Below, piece by piece: positions 9,790 through 18,264 of a stretch of DNA of 64,000 nt. Under the pieces are notes generated by a model. That model saw nothing but the letters and a program-made list of their open reading frames with translations, was not told the origin of the DNA and did no database searches. Numbering within the stretch: the stretch's first letter is position 1; every line of letters begins with the position of its first letter. A program made the position numbers and the translations under genes. The DNA comes from Shinella zoogloeoides (GTDB lineage: Bacteria > Pseudomonadota > Alphaproteobacteria > Rhizobiales > Rhizobiaceae), in assembly GCF_020883495.1 (NCBI RefSeq), contig NZ_CP086610.1, positions 62,001 to 126,000 on the forward strand. Reading direction: 5' to 3'.

Positions 9790-9880
9790 GTGGCGCTCCC
9801 GTCAGTTGGCGTTCTTGTCCATCTGGGGTAGCGCGGGTGGAGCAGGATGTCCGGCATTTTGTGGGTAGCGGGCATAAAGG

Positions 9881-10429
9881 TCACCGGTCCTTCCCCTTCG
9901 ACGGTATATGCATTTCGGGGGCGAACATGCGGTCGATGACGAAGACATCCCGGACCACCCTGCGACGGCCGGGTGCTTCGTTGGCATCTATGACCAGACC
10001 GTTCGAGATTGTGTCGCAGAACTCCCAGCCTCTGATCGCAACGGCATGGCCGGTCACCCGGACGATGGTTGGATTGGTTCGTTCCGCTCCCTTCCGGTTC
10101 TCAAGCCATGCGGCAAGGCTTTGAGCCTGACATGGGCCTTTCCAGCTGCCGCCAAAACCGAAGAGCCGAAGTGTGGCTTCCAGCTCTTCGATGCTGACGC
10201 CCATGATGGCCGGCGAGCGCGCCCAGTTCACCCAGTCCTTGCCATGGCGGACAAGGCGGAAGGCATTGCGGACCACCGATATCGGCTGGCGAGCGATACT
10301 GGCGACAACGGTCGGCCCGCAGAACGGACGGGATTTCGTGTCATTGACGACATCGCGAAGCGCCCAGCTGGCCAGTGCCGGTGCCGATACGGGAGTGATG
10401 TTCGGTATGCGTCTTACGTAAAAGTTCAT
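9881..10429 (-). CDS. hypothetical protein, possible papain-like cysteine peptidase
   Basis: A 182-residue protein whose family I do not recognise with certainty. FCGPTVVASIARQP (about residues 36-49) places a cysteine at the start of a helix, and GHAVAIRGWEF (about 127-137) supplies a histidine on a likely beta-strand followed by DANEAPG. This Cys, His, Asp/Asn order fits papain-fold peptidases such as C39 or NlpC-like families, but it is inference from a few residues. There is no signal peptide. It lies between the integrase and the relaxase operon on the same strand, with no clear ribosome binding site. A role in processing or entry of the mobile element is possible. It could equally be a non-catalytic protein. 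Confidence 0.6.
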   Translation of the reverse strand: MNFYVRRIPNITPVSAPALASWALRDVVNDTKSRPFCGPTVVASIARQPISVVRNAFRLVRHGKDWVNWARSPAIMGVSIEELEATLRLFGFGGSWKGPCQAQSLAAWLENRKGAERTNPTIVRVTGHAVAIRGWEFCDTISNGLVIDANEAPGRRRVVRDVFVIDRMFAPEMHIPSKGKDR

Positions 10430-10479
10430 GCTTTGTATCCTTTTGTCCTTTGACTGTTGCGGATGGGGGAATGGGCGGC

Positions 10480-10719
10480 TCAGCGCCGCCGGGGGATGTC
10501 TTTCAGCAGCGCGTCGATGCGCTCGCCGAGGAAGGTTTCGATCGCCGCCACCTCGTGCGCCGAGACGGGAAACGGATCGGGAAGGTCAAGCTGGAGATCG
10601 AGAAGACTGGCTGTCGCGCGGCTGCTTCTGCGGACATTGCGCCTGCGCGGCTCCGGGCGCGGCACGCCGGGACGATAGCGGACGGTCGGACGTATCGAAG
10701 AGACTGCATCAGAGCGCAT
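10480..10719 (-). CDS. small hypothetical protein downstream of relaxase
   Basis: A 79-residue arginine- and proline-rich protein (MRSDAVSSIRPTVRYRPGVP) with an acidic amphipathic C-terminal half. Its start overlaps the end of the relaxase gene by 11 nt, so it is probably co-translated. No family is recognised. It could be a small relaxosome accessory protein, but nothing in the sequence proves that. The overlap and same strand are the main reasons to accept it as a gene. Confidence 0.45.
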   Translation of the reverse strand: MRSDAVSSIRPTVRYRPGVPRPEPRRRNVRRSSRATASLLDLQLDLPDPFPVSAHEVAAIETFLGERIDALLKDIPRRR

Positions 10720-13330
10720 GGTCGTTCTCCCATGCCCGCTTGCGCTCGGGACGAGGCTGAGGTTCTAGCCTCTCCAGCGTCCCGTAATCGAGCGTCGTTT
10801 CCTTGATGTGCGCCGCCGACATCCTATTAGCCAGGAGTTTGCGGCGGGCCTCTTCGTCGATCTCGACGGCTTCAGATCCAGTTGCCCGGATTTCCTGGTC
10901 GATCCGGCGGCGATCGACGACAAGCGTGGTCGTGCCTCTTGCTCGGCTGGCAGCCACATAGATGTCGTGCCGATCAAATGCCGGGCTCAAAAGGACAACG
11001 GCGTCCTCTACGGTCGCGCCTTGAGCGCCGTATATCGTCGATGCATAAGCCCAGCCAAGCCTTGCACGCCCCGTATCGTCGGCAAGCTCGCTTGTGTCGA
11101 AGCGGATCGTTGTCTCCCCGATCTGGGCGGTGATGACCGCATGTCGGGATTGGCTGTCTTCTCTGGAGCCGCCATGCGCCTCGATCCCGATGACGGTCGC
11201 AACGCTGCCGTTGATGACGCCGATCCGGTCGTTGCGGGCAAGGAAGCGGATCCGATCACCTTGAGCCAATGACAGGCTGACGGAATGGCCGGAAGGGGAT
11301 GCGGCATCGACGTTGATATCCGTGCCGGTCAGCATCTGGCGTTCCCGCATGCGGCGGCGAACTTCCGCGCCAAGCGCAAGGACTTCGGCATTCGTCTTTG
11401 CAATAATCAGGAAGTCGTTCGCTCGTGTCGAACCCAGCCGTTGATCGACATGATGGGCGACGGCCATGATGGCAGCTCTTGCACCATCCGCCTCGACCAG
11501 TCGGCCCCGCTCGACAAACGCGCCAAGCGCCTGTTCGGCCTCCCCCTTGCCAAAGCTAGTGACGGCATCCCGAGCCCATGCCTCGCGCTGCCGGACTATC
11601 GTTCGGACATTCGCGACCTCGATGGCCCTCGCAACGATGGCCAGTCCCGAGCCGGCACCGATTGCCTGCAATTGCATGCGGTCGCCGACAAGCAGGACCT
11701 TCGCGCCGGAACGACTGGCCGCGTCGAGAAGGCCATGCATGTCGCGCGATGACAAAAGACCGGCCTCGTCGACGATCAGAACCGACTTGGCGTCCAGGAA
11801 AGACTGTCCGGCCTTCTCGCGGGCAAGCCATGAGGCCGTCGCACGCGCTTCGATGGAAAGATCATCGCGAAGAGCATTCGCGACCTTCCATGCACTGGCG
11901 GCACCGACGACCCGGTAGCCAGAAGCTTTCCAGGCAGCAACCGCAGGCGCAAGTAATGTCGTCTTGCCGGTTCCAGGTGCCCCCTCGATCAGTGCGAGCC
12001 GACCCTTCGAAATCGCCCGTTCCACGGCCTCGCTTTGCTCGGTGTTCAGCCCGCGCTGAGCGCAGTCTGCCATGACCCGTTCCGGATCGATTGCAAAGTC
12101 GTTTGCCTCGCTCATCGCGACTGCTATGCTGAAGACTTCGCGCTCAAGCCGGATCATCTCTGGCGTTGAGTAGCGCGGCAGCCCAAGACGATCCCGACCG
12201 AGTTCGACAACCGCACCATCGGCAATAAGACGCTCGACTTCCGCATCGATGTGGTCCGCACCGATGCCGGTTCCAACAAAGGCTTCAGCCACGGCACGAA
12301 CGACATCCCGGCGCTCGACCACGCTGCGGATTTCTGTCAGTTGCGCAGGTATTGCAGAAAGCCGTTCCGCAAGATGTGCGTCGCGGTCCCGCTGGGTCGT
12401 GTCAGCTTTAAGGTCTCTCGTGATGGATGCGTCGACCTCAAAGCCGATCCGCCCTGCGGCCTCTCTCCAAGCCTGCTCACGGGGAACGGTGTCCGCGACC
12501 TTCGCGGCTCTCGTGATCTTTGCGACCATTGCCGCAATTCCCACCGCCTGATCGCTCGTTAAACCGGCGTCCGCCAATTCCTCAACGATCTCGTTTCGAC
12601 GAGCAGAGAAGTAGTGGATCGCGTCGTCGCCAATACCCGCAAGCTCGAAGATGCCGTTCTTGCCGAGACGGTCGATCGAAAGGCCGGCCTTCATCAGACC
12701 GGCCGCAAGGCTAGCGTGATAGGTCGCGCCTGCGGCCATTTTCCAGTCGCGCAGGATTGTCGAATGAAGCGCGCCTACCGTCCCGTCAGCACGCGTTGCG
12801 AGGTTCAGAATGACGCAATGTGTGTGAAGGTTGGGGTCAGCAAAGATTGCGCCATTGGCATGTTCCGCCGGTCTGCTCTCACCGTGGCGGAACAAAGCCG
12901 CAGAAAGCGGCACGCGCTCAATGCGGCCCCCGCCCTGGCCGCGTCGGGCAAAGGCTGCCTCGCGCTCAAGGAGTTCCAGAGTATCGCGCACCGCCGTCTG
13001 ATGCGCGGCCTCGATCACTAAGCGAGTGTCGTCATCGCCCAGCGCCCAGGCCAGAGAAACCGACCGTGGCGCTGAAAGCGTGACGTCGAAAGCCGGCACT
13101 CGGTCAAGCCGGCCGCCGCCGTTCGATATCAGGGATCGTCCGTCTTTGCTCCGGCCAGCAAAAAGCCGTTCGAACACATCGGCGTTGACGGTCGTGCCAT
13201 CGACAAGCCCAAGGTCACTACCCGGCGCAAACCAGACGCCGTCCGGTTCGACACCCGCACCACCGGTGTAATAGCCGGTCTGATGGGTGTAATATCCGGC
13301 ATTCGCCGCTGGGTTCCACGTTGCAACCAT
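10709..13330 (-). CDS. MobF-family conjugative relaxase/helicase
   Basis: Bifunctional relaxase of 873 residues that would nick the element's oriT, stay linked to the strand and unwind it. The N-terminus carries paired tyrosines (GYYTHQTGYYTGG), the MobF catalytic tyrosine cluster. The metal-binding HUH motif reads DPNLHTHCVILN. The C-terminal half is a RecD-type helicase with Walker A IEGAPGTGKTTLL and Walker B VLIVDEAGLL. The ATG at 13330 (MVATWNPAANAGYY) is preferred over a GTG at 13375 because GAAGGAG lies 8 nt upstream. The coupling-protein gene is directly upstream. One copy of the 19-bp motif lies 47-65 bp before the start. I could not identify oriT. Confidence 0.93.
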   Translation of the reverse strand: MVATWNPAANAGYYTHQTGYYTGGAGVEPDGVWFAPGSDLGLVDGTTVNADVFERLFAGRSKDGRSLISNGGGRLDRVPAFDVTLSAPRSVSLAWALGDDDTRLVIEAAHQTAVRDTLELLEREAAFARRGQGGGRIERVPLSAALFRHGESRPAEHANGAIFADPNLHTHCVILNLATRADGTVGALHSTILRDWKMAAGATYHASLAAGLMKAGLSIDRLGKNGIFELAGIGDDAIHYFSARRNEIVEELADAGLTSDQAVGIAAMVAKITRAAKVADTVPREQAWREAAGRIGFEVDASITRDLKADTTQRDRDAHLAERLSAIPAQLTEIRSVVERRDVVRAVAEAFVGTGIGADHIDAEVERLIADGAVVELGRDRLGLPRYSTPEMIRLEREVFSIAVAMSEANDFAIDPERVMADCAQRGLNTEQSEAVERAISKGRLALIEGAPGTGKTTLLAPAVAAWKASGYRVVGAASAWKVANALRDDLSIEARATASWLAREKAGQSFLDAKSVLIVDEAGLLSSRDMHGLLDAASRSGAKVLLVGDRMQLQAIGAGSGLAIVARAIEVANVRTIVRQREAWARDAVTSFGKGEAEQALGAFVERGRLVEADGARAAIMAVAHHVDQRLGSTRANDFLIIAKTNAEVLALGAEVRRRMRERQMLTGTDINVDAASPSGHSVSLSLAQGDRIRFLARNDRIGVINGSVATVIGIEAHGGSREDSQSRHAVITAQIGETTIRFDTSELADDTGRARLGWAYASTIYGAQGATVEDAVVLLSPAFDRHDIYVAASRARGTTTLVVDRRRIDQEIRATGSEAVEIDEEARRKLLANRMSAAHIKETTLDYGTLERLEPQPRPERKRAWENDHAL

Positions 13331-13371
13331 CTCGTCATCTCCTTCGATGACTCCATGATCGCCTGGCCGAT

Positions 13372-15156
13372 TCACGAAACCGGTGTAGCGACTCCCTGTT
13401 TCCCAGCGGAACGGTACATCTTCCGTTCAGAGGCTCCATTCACCCACCGGCCGACGGGCCAGGCAAGTCGAGCAACGTTACCATGGCCAATGACGAGTGC
13501 ATGAACACGCAAGCTGCCAGTGGGCGAGCAGGAAAGTCCAAGCTCGTCGGATAGCAAGGATGGATCGACGACCGGAATGTCCTTCATCCGTGCTTCGTGT
13601 CGTACGGTCCCTCGTGCGTCGGATGCGACTTCCTCAGACCACCGGACTGTTCTTTCGCCGATCCAGGTTGAAGAGATCTCTATGGCTGTTTTGCCAGAGG
13701 AAACGCGGCTAACAATCTTTGTTGCGAGATTGTCGATTAGGCCTTGGGCGCCTTCTATCCCATATGTCTCGCGAAGCTGTGCCGGAGACTGCACGATCGC
13801 AACTAGACGAACACCCGCCGATCTTCCGATTGCAGCCAGTCGAGTGACTGCCGCACATCTGCCAAGCTGCGGCAGCTCATCAAGAGCAAGCCACACGGGA
13901 TCAGACCCCTGAAGCAGGGGCCGCGCGACAACCGTATCGGCAACGATCTTCAGTACGAGCCTGGCGATTGTTGAGGATAGCTCAGGCTGCCTTGCGGATT
14001 GGTGCAAAATAAGGGCTTGCGCGCTGCGCCCTTCTGCCCATTCCCGTATGGACAGTCCGTGTACTTGCCGGCCTGAAGTGCTGCTGGCACATGCGTTGAC
14101 GACGAGACCCGCGCAGGTGATCAGCACCAGGTAGAAGCTCATGGCCTGCTTTAGCGTCGCGTCGTTGCTGACATCAATGAATGAAGCCTCAGCGGGATAA
14201 TCTGCTTGCAATAGACGGTGCAGGTCCGACACCGGCTTCTGGAGCAGAGTGTCAAGATGACGCCAATTCCAGACTTTGCCCTGTGACGCCGATTTCTTCT
14301 GCAGAAGCCCGACCAAGGCTGCCAGTACCCGACGTGCGCCGCTACTCCATGAAGGATCGGACGTTTGCGGGATCAGTTCGATCGCTAGTTCGAGCGCGTC
14401 ACTCCGCGTCAGAATATCCCGTCCGACGTCCCATCTCGCTGCATCGGCATCGCTTAGTGAGAGGACGGCCATGTCGGCACACGGTAATCGCGCCTTCAGG
14501 TCACCCTTGACGTCTAGCACGAGGATCCGATCGCCGCGTTTCAGGGCGCTATCAAGAATGGTTTCTAGAATAGTTGTCTTGCCTGCGCCGGTACCACCTG
14601 TGATGAGAATATGTTCCGCTTCGAGCGCTCTCGGCATCTGGACGTCGGGAGCAAGGTAAACACCATCTCGGACTTTACCGAACCGACGCGTCCACGCCGT
14701 CTGTAGACTGCCGGCAGCCACCCTGCCGGATAGCAGTTTTGGCCCTTTCACATGCTCGACAGCTGGCTCTGCCAGAGCCGCATCGAGTATAGCACCTCTA
14801 ACGAAAGCTGCCGCCCAGCTGCCTAAGATTATAGCAGAGAGGATGCGTACGCTTAGCGGTAGAGCGATATCGAACTCCTTTGCCAGCGCGATAGTCTGGG
14901 CGGGAAGTTCAACGAACATTACTGCCAATCCGAGGGGGCCTTGCCCCCTGCCCGGATCAAGGAGTGATGCAAACACTTTCGATAGAAATTGCAGATCCGC
15001 GACGAGGGGCCGATCAAGTGCGGGGACCCACGCGATTAAGGGGAATGCAGCGTTCAGGAACAGGAATGAAACGAGGGTGAGAAATGCCCCGGTCAGGCAG
15101 CCCGCGACGGTCGCGTGAAGTAACGGTTGACGTGGAGAAAGCGGATGCAGGCTCAT
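13372..15156 (-). CDS. type IV coupling protein (TrwB/TraD-like)
   Basis: Inner-membrane ATPase that links a relaxosome to a type IV secretion channel. Three hydrophobic segments occupy about the first 130 residues. The P-loop is GGTGAGKTTILETIL, and Walker B is VWLALDELPQLG, followed by RSAGVRLVAIVQSPAQL, typical of the TraD/TrwB AAA+ core. The product is 594 residues. It overlaps the upstream LysM-like gene by 4 nt (ATGA) and is followed by the relaxase, forming a transfer operon. No VirB/Trb channel genes are in the window, so mobilisation would depend on a channel supplied elsewhere. Confidence 0.88.
   Translation of the reverse strand: MSLHPLSPRQPLLHATVAGCLTGAFLTLVSFLFLNAAFPLIAWVPALDRPLVADLQFLSKVFASLLDPGRGQGPLGLAVMFVELPAQTIALAKEFDIALPLSVRILSAIILGSWAAAFVRGAILDAALAEPAVEHVKGPKLLSGRVAAGSLQTAWTRRFGKVRDGVYLAPDVQMPRALEAEHILITGGTGAGKTTILETILDSALKRGDRILVLDVKGDLKARLPCADMAVLSLSDADAARWDVGRDILTRSDALELAIELIPQTSDPSWSSGARRVLAALVGLLQKKSASQGKVWNWRHLDTLLQKPVSDLHRLLQADYPAEASFIDVSNDATLKQAMSFYLVLITCAGLVVNACASSTSGRQVHGLSIREWAEGRSAQALILHQSARQPELSSTIARLVLKIVADTVVARPLLQGSDPVWLALDELPQLGRCAAVTRLAAIGRSAGVRLVAIVQSPAQLRETYGIEGAQGLIDNLATKIVSRVSSGKTAIEISSTWIGERTVRWSEEVASDARGTVRHEARMKDIPVVDPSLLSDELGLSCSPTGSLRVHALVIGHGNVARLAWPVGRWVNGASERKMYRSAGKQGVATPVS
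13377..13395 (-). promoter_or_regulatory. 19-bp conserved site upstream of relaxase
   Basis: Plus-strand reading AAACCGGTGTAGCGACTCC, 47 bp upstream of the relaxase start and inside the 3' end of the coupling-protein gene. It matches sites at 18100 and 19308 (16-18 of 19 positions). Function is inferred only from the recurring position. Confidence 0.5.
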
Positions 15157-15791
15157 GGTCGGTTAGCCTTCAGTTCTAGCCGGCCACGCCAGACGACGAC
15201 TTTTGATCCGGGCTTGAGAGGGGACCGAGAAGCCGAAAGCAGGTGACGGTTAACTGCCACAAGATCCGGCACCGGCATCGCCAGATGGTTGGCAATATCC
15301 GCCAAGCTAGTTGACCCCTTAACCGTCCGATACAAGCAGCCGTCGACATAAGGAGCGAGCCTTTGGCAGGTAGGCCAAGTCGACACATCCACCCGCCGCC
15401 ATCCGGGATCATTCATTGCCGCCGCTAACGGGCGCAGATGCTCCGCGCCTGCCCCCGCGAGCAAGATCAACAAGATCAGCAGGCCGGGGAACACCGTGCG
15501 TCTCACAGACCCCTTACGGACCGCTCCTACAGGCTCCGTGGGATCTGGCATACCACTCAGCGGTCGCCCATTCGGGGTTAAGCCTGAGGGTAGGTCGTCT
15601 CTTGCCTGAGTGAGTGCCGCAAGGCCGCTTGCACCCAACATAGCCAGGGTCGATGGCTTCACCCTTGCAAGGTCTTCCACCGGAAGGGCCGCGAGCCGTG
15701 CCACCAGCTCCGTTCGCCCAGCATTCCCCTCAGACATCGCCGTTTTGAGCATTGCATCGAAGTTAAACGTCGCCTTCTGTTCAGCAACCAT
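15153..15791 (-). CDS. membrane protein with LysM-like C-terminal domain
   Basis: A protein of about 212 residues with a cytoplasmic N-terminal region of some 95 residues, one transmembrane segment (VFPGLLILLILLAGAGAE) and a periplasmic domain. That domain contains CLYRTVKGSTSLADIANHLA, then VPDLVAVNRHLL and LKPGSKVVVWRG, which resembles a LysM fold. The ATG at 15791 overlaps the end of the parA-like gene by 11 nt, and its own stop overlaps the coupling-protein start. Being part of the transfer operon, it may anchor the apparatus to peptidoglycan, but this is inference. A longer start at 15842 is unlikely. Confidence 0.68.
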   Translation of the reverse strand: MVAEQKATFNFDAMLKTAMSEGNAGRTELVARLAALPVEDLARVKPSTLAMLGASGLAALTQARDDLPSGLTPNGRPLSGMPDPTEPVGAVRKGSVRRTVFPGLLILLILLAGAGAEHLRPLAAAMNDPGWRRVDVSTWPTCQRLAPYVDGCLYRTVKGSTSLADIANHLAMPVPDLVAVNRHLLSASRSPLKPGSKVVVWRGRLELKANRP

Positions 15792-16269
15792 TTGAAGCCT
15801 CCCTGGAAAGGGCTGCTTGAACCGAGGCAAGAAAAGCTGCAACGTCCCCCCTCAACACTTTGGCAGCTGGACGACTGCGGCCGGTCCAGGCACGCACCTG
15901 ATCGATTTCGGCACCGACAACCTCAACCGGACGCTTACCCGCCGCTTCGAATGGCACCCAAGACCCAGCCGCGATCGCGGGGACATCGATGTGTCCCAGC
16001 GTTGCGCAAAGCGGCTGGAGTTCTTCCCGCCAGAACCTGTCGGCGGGAGAGTTGGGATAAAAGCGGAACTGTCCGTCACGCTGGTTGAGGACGACCCGCC
16101 GCTTCACCGAAGGCAGTACTTGCCCGATTGCCTTCGCCGTTCTAACGGCCCCCTTCATTGCTTCAGGTTCTGCGGTCGCGGGGATCAGCCATTGGGCCTC
16201 GATACCCGCTTCAACGAGATCTGCATCGAGATCGACCAGGGCGAGATATTCTTCAATGACCGTCTGTTG
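15781..16269 (-). pseudogene. parA-like ATPase, 3' part, split by IS256-family element
   Basis: C-terminal part of a ParA/MinD-type P-loop ATPase. It contains QQTVIEEYLALVDLD, QWLIPATAEPEAMKG and RVVLNQRDGQF, the last being the usual ParA strand before the adenine pocket. It begins with the 8-bp duplication GTCTGTTG (16262-16269) that borders the insertion sequence. Removing the element and one copy of the duplication joins it in frame with the 5' part at 17689-18044, restoring a 278-residue protein. An internal ATG at 16320 lies inside insertion-sequence DNA, so a truncated product starting there is conceivable but would lack the P-loop. Confidence 0.85.
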
Positions 16270-17688
16270 GATAGCGTCCGTCAAGTTGGTGTAATTTCGG
16301 GTGTAGGACCGGGCCGTCATGATCAGGCGGCTCTGGGTGTAATCTGAAGTGTAGTTTCCTCTTCGATTGTTGGTGGGTTTAGCTCGGCCATTGCCTCGAC
16401 CTGCATGTATCGGCTCAGGAGCTGCCATTCGTCGTTGGCTTCGAGCAGAACCGCGCCGATGAGGCGAACGATGCTGTCCTCGTTGGGGAAGATGCCGACG
16501 ACATCGGCACGGCGCTTGACCTCCTTGTTGAGGCGTTCGAGTGGATTCGTTGAATGTAATTTCGTGCGGTGCTGGGCGGGGAAGGCCATGTAGGCCAGCA
16601 CGTCGGCTTCGGCATTGTCCATGAAGGTACCGAGCTTGGGCCATCTGGCGCGGAGCTGGTCGGCGACATGCCGCCAGGTCTGCACGGCATTGTCATGGTC
16701 GGGCTGGATGAAAGCCTGACGGATCGCGGCGGCGACCATGGTGTGCTGGCCCTTGGGAACGTAGGCCAGCGCATTGCGTGTCGCATGAACACGGCAGCGC
16801 TGCCATGTCGCGCTGAGGATACGGGTAATGGCCGCTTTCAGCCCTTCATGGGCATCGGAGATGACCAGCTTGACGCCGGTGAGGCCTCGGCGGACCAGAT
16901 CACGCAGGAAGCTCGTCCAGAACGGCTCGGCTTCGGAGGGGCCGATGTGCAGGCCGACAATCTCCCTCTTCCCGTCCGTGTTGACCGCCACCGCGATTAT
17001 CGCCGCCACCGACACGATGCGACCGCCCTCACGCACCTTCAGATAGGTGGCGTCGAGCCAGAGGTATGGCCAGTCACCGGAAAGGGGGCGCTTGAGGAAG
17101 GCGTTCACCCGCTCGTCGATATCCTTGCACAGCTTGGAGACGGAGGATTTGGAGATGCCGGTCATGCCCATGGCCTGCACCAGCTCATCGACCTTGCGCG
17201 TCGAGACGCCGTTGATCCACGCCTCCTGGATCACGGCCACCAGCGCCTTCTCCACCATCTTCCTCGGCTCCAGAAAGCCGGGAAAGTAGGCTCCCTGTCG
17301 CATCTTCGGTATCTTCAGGTTCAGCGTGCCGAGCCGGGTGTCGAGCGAGCGGTCGCGGTAGCCGTTGCGCCATGTCTGGCGGCTGTCGCCACGTTCATAG
17401 CGCCCAGCGCCGATCAGGCCATCAACATCGGCTTCCATGATCAGTTGCAGCACGCTTTCGGCAATCGTGCGCAGAAAATCGCTATCGCCACTCTTCGCGG
17501 CAAGCTCGGAAAGAGCTAATCTGTCGTCGGTCATCGGGGTTCCTTTCGGCTGGTTGAAGCTTTGCAACTCCACCTTCTCCGACAGGCCCGGTGCCCACCT
17601 TGCGCTCAACGAATTCGGCAGCTCATTCTCCACCGCCGTTTCCACCTCAATGCGCCTCCGAAATTACACCACGTGCGCGGACGCTACC
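16270..17688 (-). mobile_element. IS256-family insertion sequence
   Basis: A 1,419-bp element. The left end GATAGCGTCCGTCAAGTTGG and the inverted right end GGTAGCGTCCGCGCACGTGG are imperfect inverted repeats, both continuing TGTAATTTCGG. They resemble the GATAAAGTCCGT start of IS256 itself. It is flanked by a perfect 8-bp direct duplication GTCTGTTG (16262-16269 and 17689-17696), the size expected for this family. It interrupts the parA-like gene, apparently recently. Confidence 0.93.
16323..17534 (-). CDS. IS256-family (mutator-type) transposase
   Basis: DDE transposase of 403 residues. Visible features are AYVPKGQHTMVAAAIRQAF, the mutator-type region LWLDATYLKVREGGR with the first catalytic Asp, LVISDAHEGLKAAI with the second, and STNPLERLNKEVKRR with the catalytic Glu. 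The start at 17534 is preceded by AAGGAA at good distance. A longer frame back to 17645 runs through the terminal repeat. It appears intact, so the element may still be active. Confidence 0.94.
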   Translation of the reverse strand: MTDDRLALSELAAKSGDSDFLRTIAESVLQLIMEADVDGLIGAGRYERGDSRQTWRNGYRDRSLDTRLGTLNLKIPKMRQGAYFPGFLEPRKMVEKALVAVIQEAWINGVSTRKVDELVQAMGMTGISKSSVSKLCKDIDERVNAFLKRPLSGDWPYLWLDATYLKVREGGRIVSVAAIIAVAVNTDGKREIVGLHIGPSEAEPFWTSFLRDLVRRGLTGVKLVISDAHEGLKAAITRILSATWQRCRVHATRNALAYVPKGQHTMVAAAIRQAFIQPDHDNAVQTWRHVADQLRARWPKLGTFMDNAEADVLAYMAFPAQHRTKLHSTNPLERLNKEVKRRADVVGIFPNEDSIVRLIGAVLLEANDEWQLLSRYMQVEAMAELNPPTIEEETTLQITPRAA

Positions 17689-18044
17689 GTCTGTTGCGGT
17701 CCACCCACATCGACAACGAGCGGCACGCGCTCTTGCATCATTACCTCGACTGCCGCGTAGAACGGGTCAAAGGCCGCAACAATAAAGGCTGGATCACGTC
17801 TGAGGTCATCGAGCGATGCCGGAACGACAGTAGTCACCCGACCTGGATAAAGCGCTGGCAGACGGTCCTGATCGTCAACCTGGACAATATGAGCCACGGT
17901 TCCGGTCACTTCCATGAGGTCGGTGATGACAGTCGTGATAAACGACTTGCCGATCCCGCCTTTGTCACTGCCAACGAAGGTCAGCAGGGGAGCTGAGGAG
18001 GCGCGGTTGCCATCCGCTCGTTTCTTTTGAGGTTTTGCGTTCAT
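17689..18044 (-). pseudogene. parA-like ATPase, 5' part, split by IS256-family element
   Basis: N-terminal part of a ParA/StbB-like ATPase. The start MNAKPQKKRADGN is preceded by CAGGAGATACAC, a strong ribosome binding site. The P-loop reads FVGSDKGGIGKSF, and the second motif is VVDVGGPQQTV, after which insertion-sequence DNA begins. The 3' part lies at 15781-16269. In mobile elements such ATPases act in partition or in directing the relaxosome. As first gene of the transfer operon its disruption may also be polar on the coupling protein and relaxase. A 19-bp conserved site lies 56 bp before the start. Confidence 0.86.
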
Positions 18045-18099
18045 GTGTATCTCCTGTAGTTTTTTGACCGCAGGACGATTTGAGCACACCTGAACATGT

Positions 18100-18118
18100 A
18101 AACTGGCGTAGCGACTCC
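18100..18118 (-). promoter_or_regulatory. 19-bp conserved site upstream of parA-like gene
   Basis: Plus-strand reading AAACTGGCGTAGCGACTCC, 56-74 bp upstream of the parA-like start. Seventeen of 19 bases match the site at 13377 and 16 match that at 19308. Confidence 0.5.
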
Positions 18119-18264
18119 TATGACGCTCCAACCAGTTATCCCCGCATATACGCAAGCCGACCATCGACCGTGGTGCGTAATTGCAGGGAATGGCAAAACG
18201 GCCACCAGGAGCCTCCGGTGGCCGTTTCTCGAACCTGCTGAGCTTGGATCAACTGCCGCAGATG

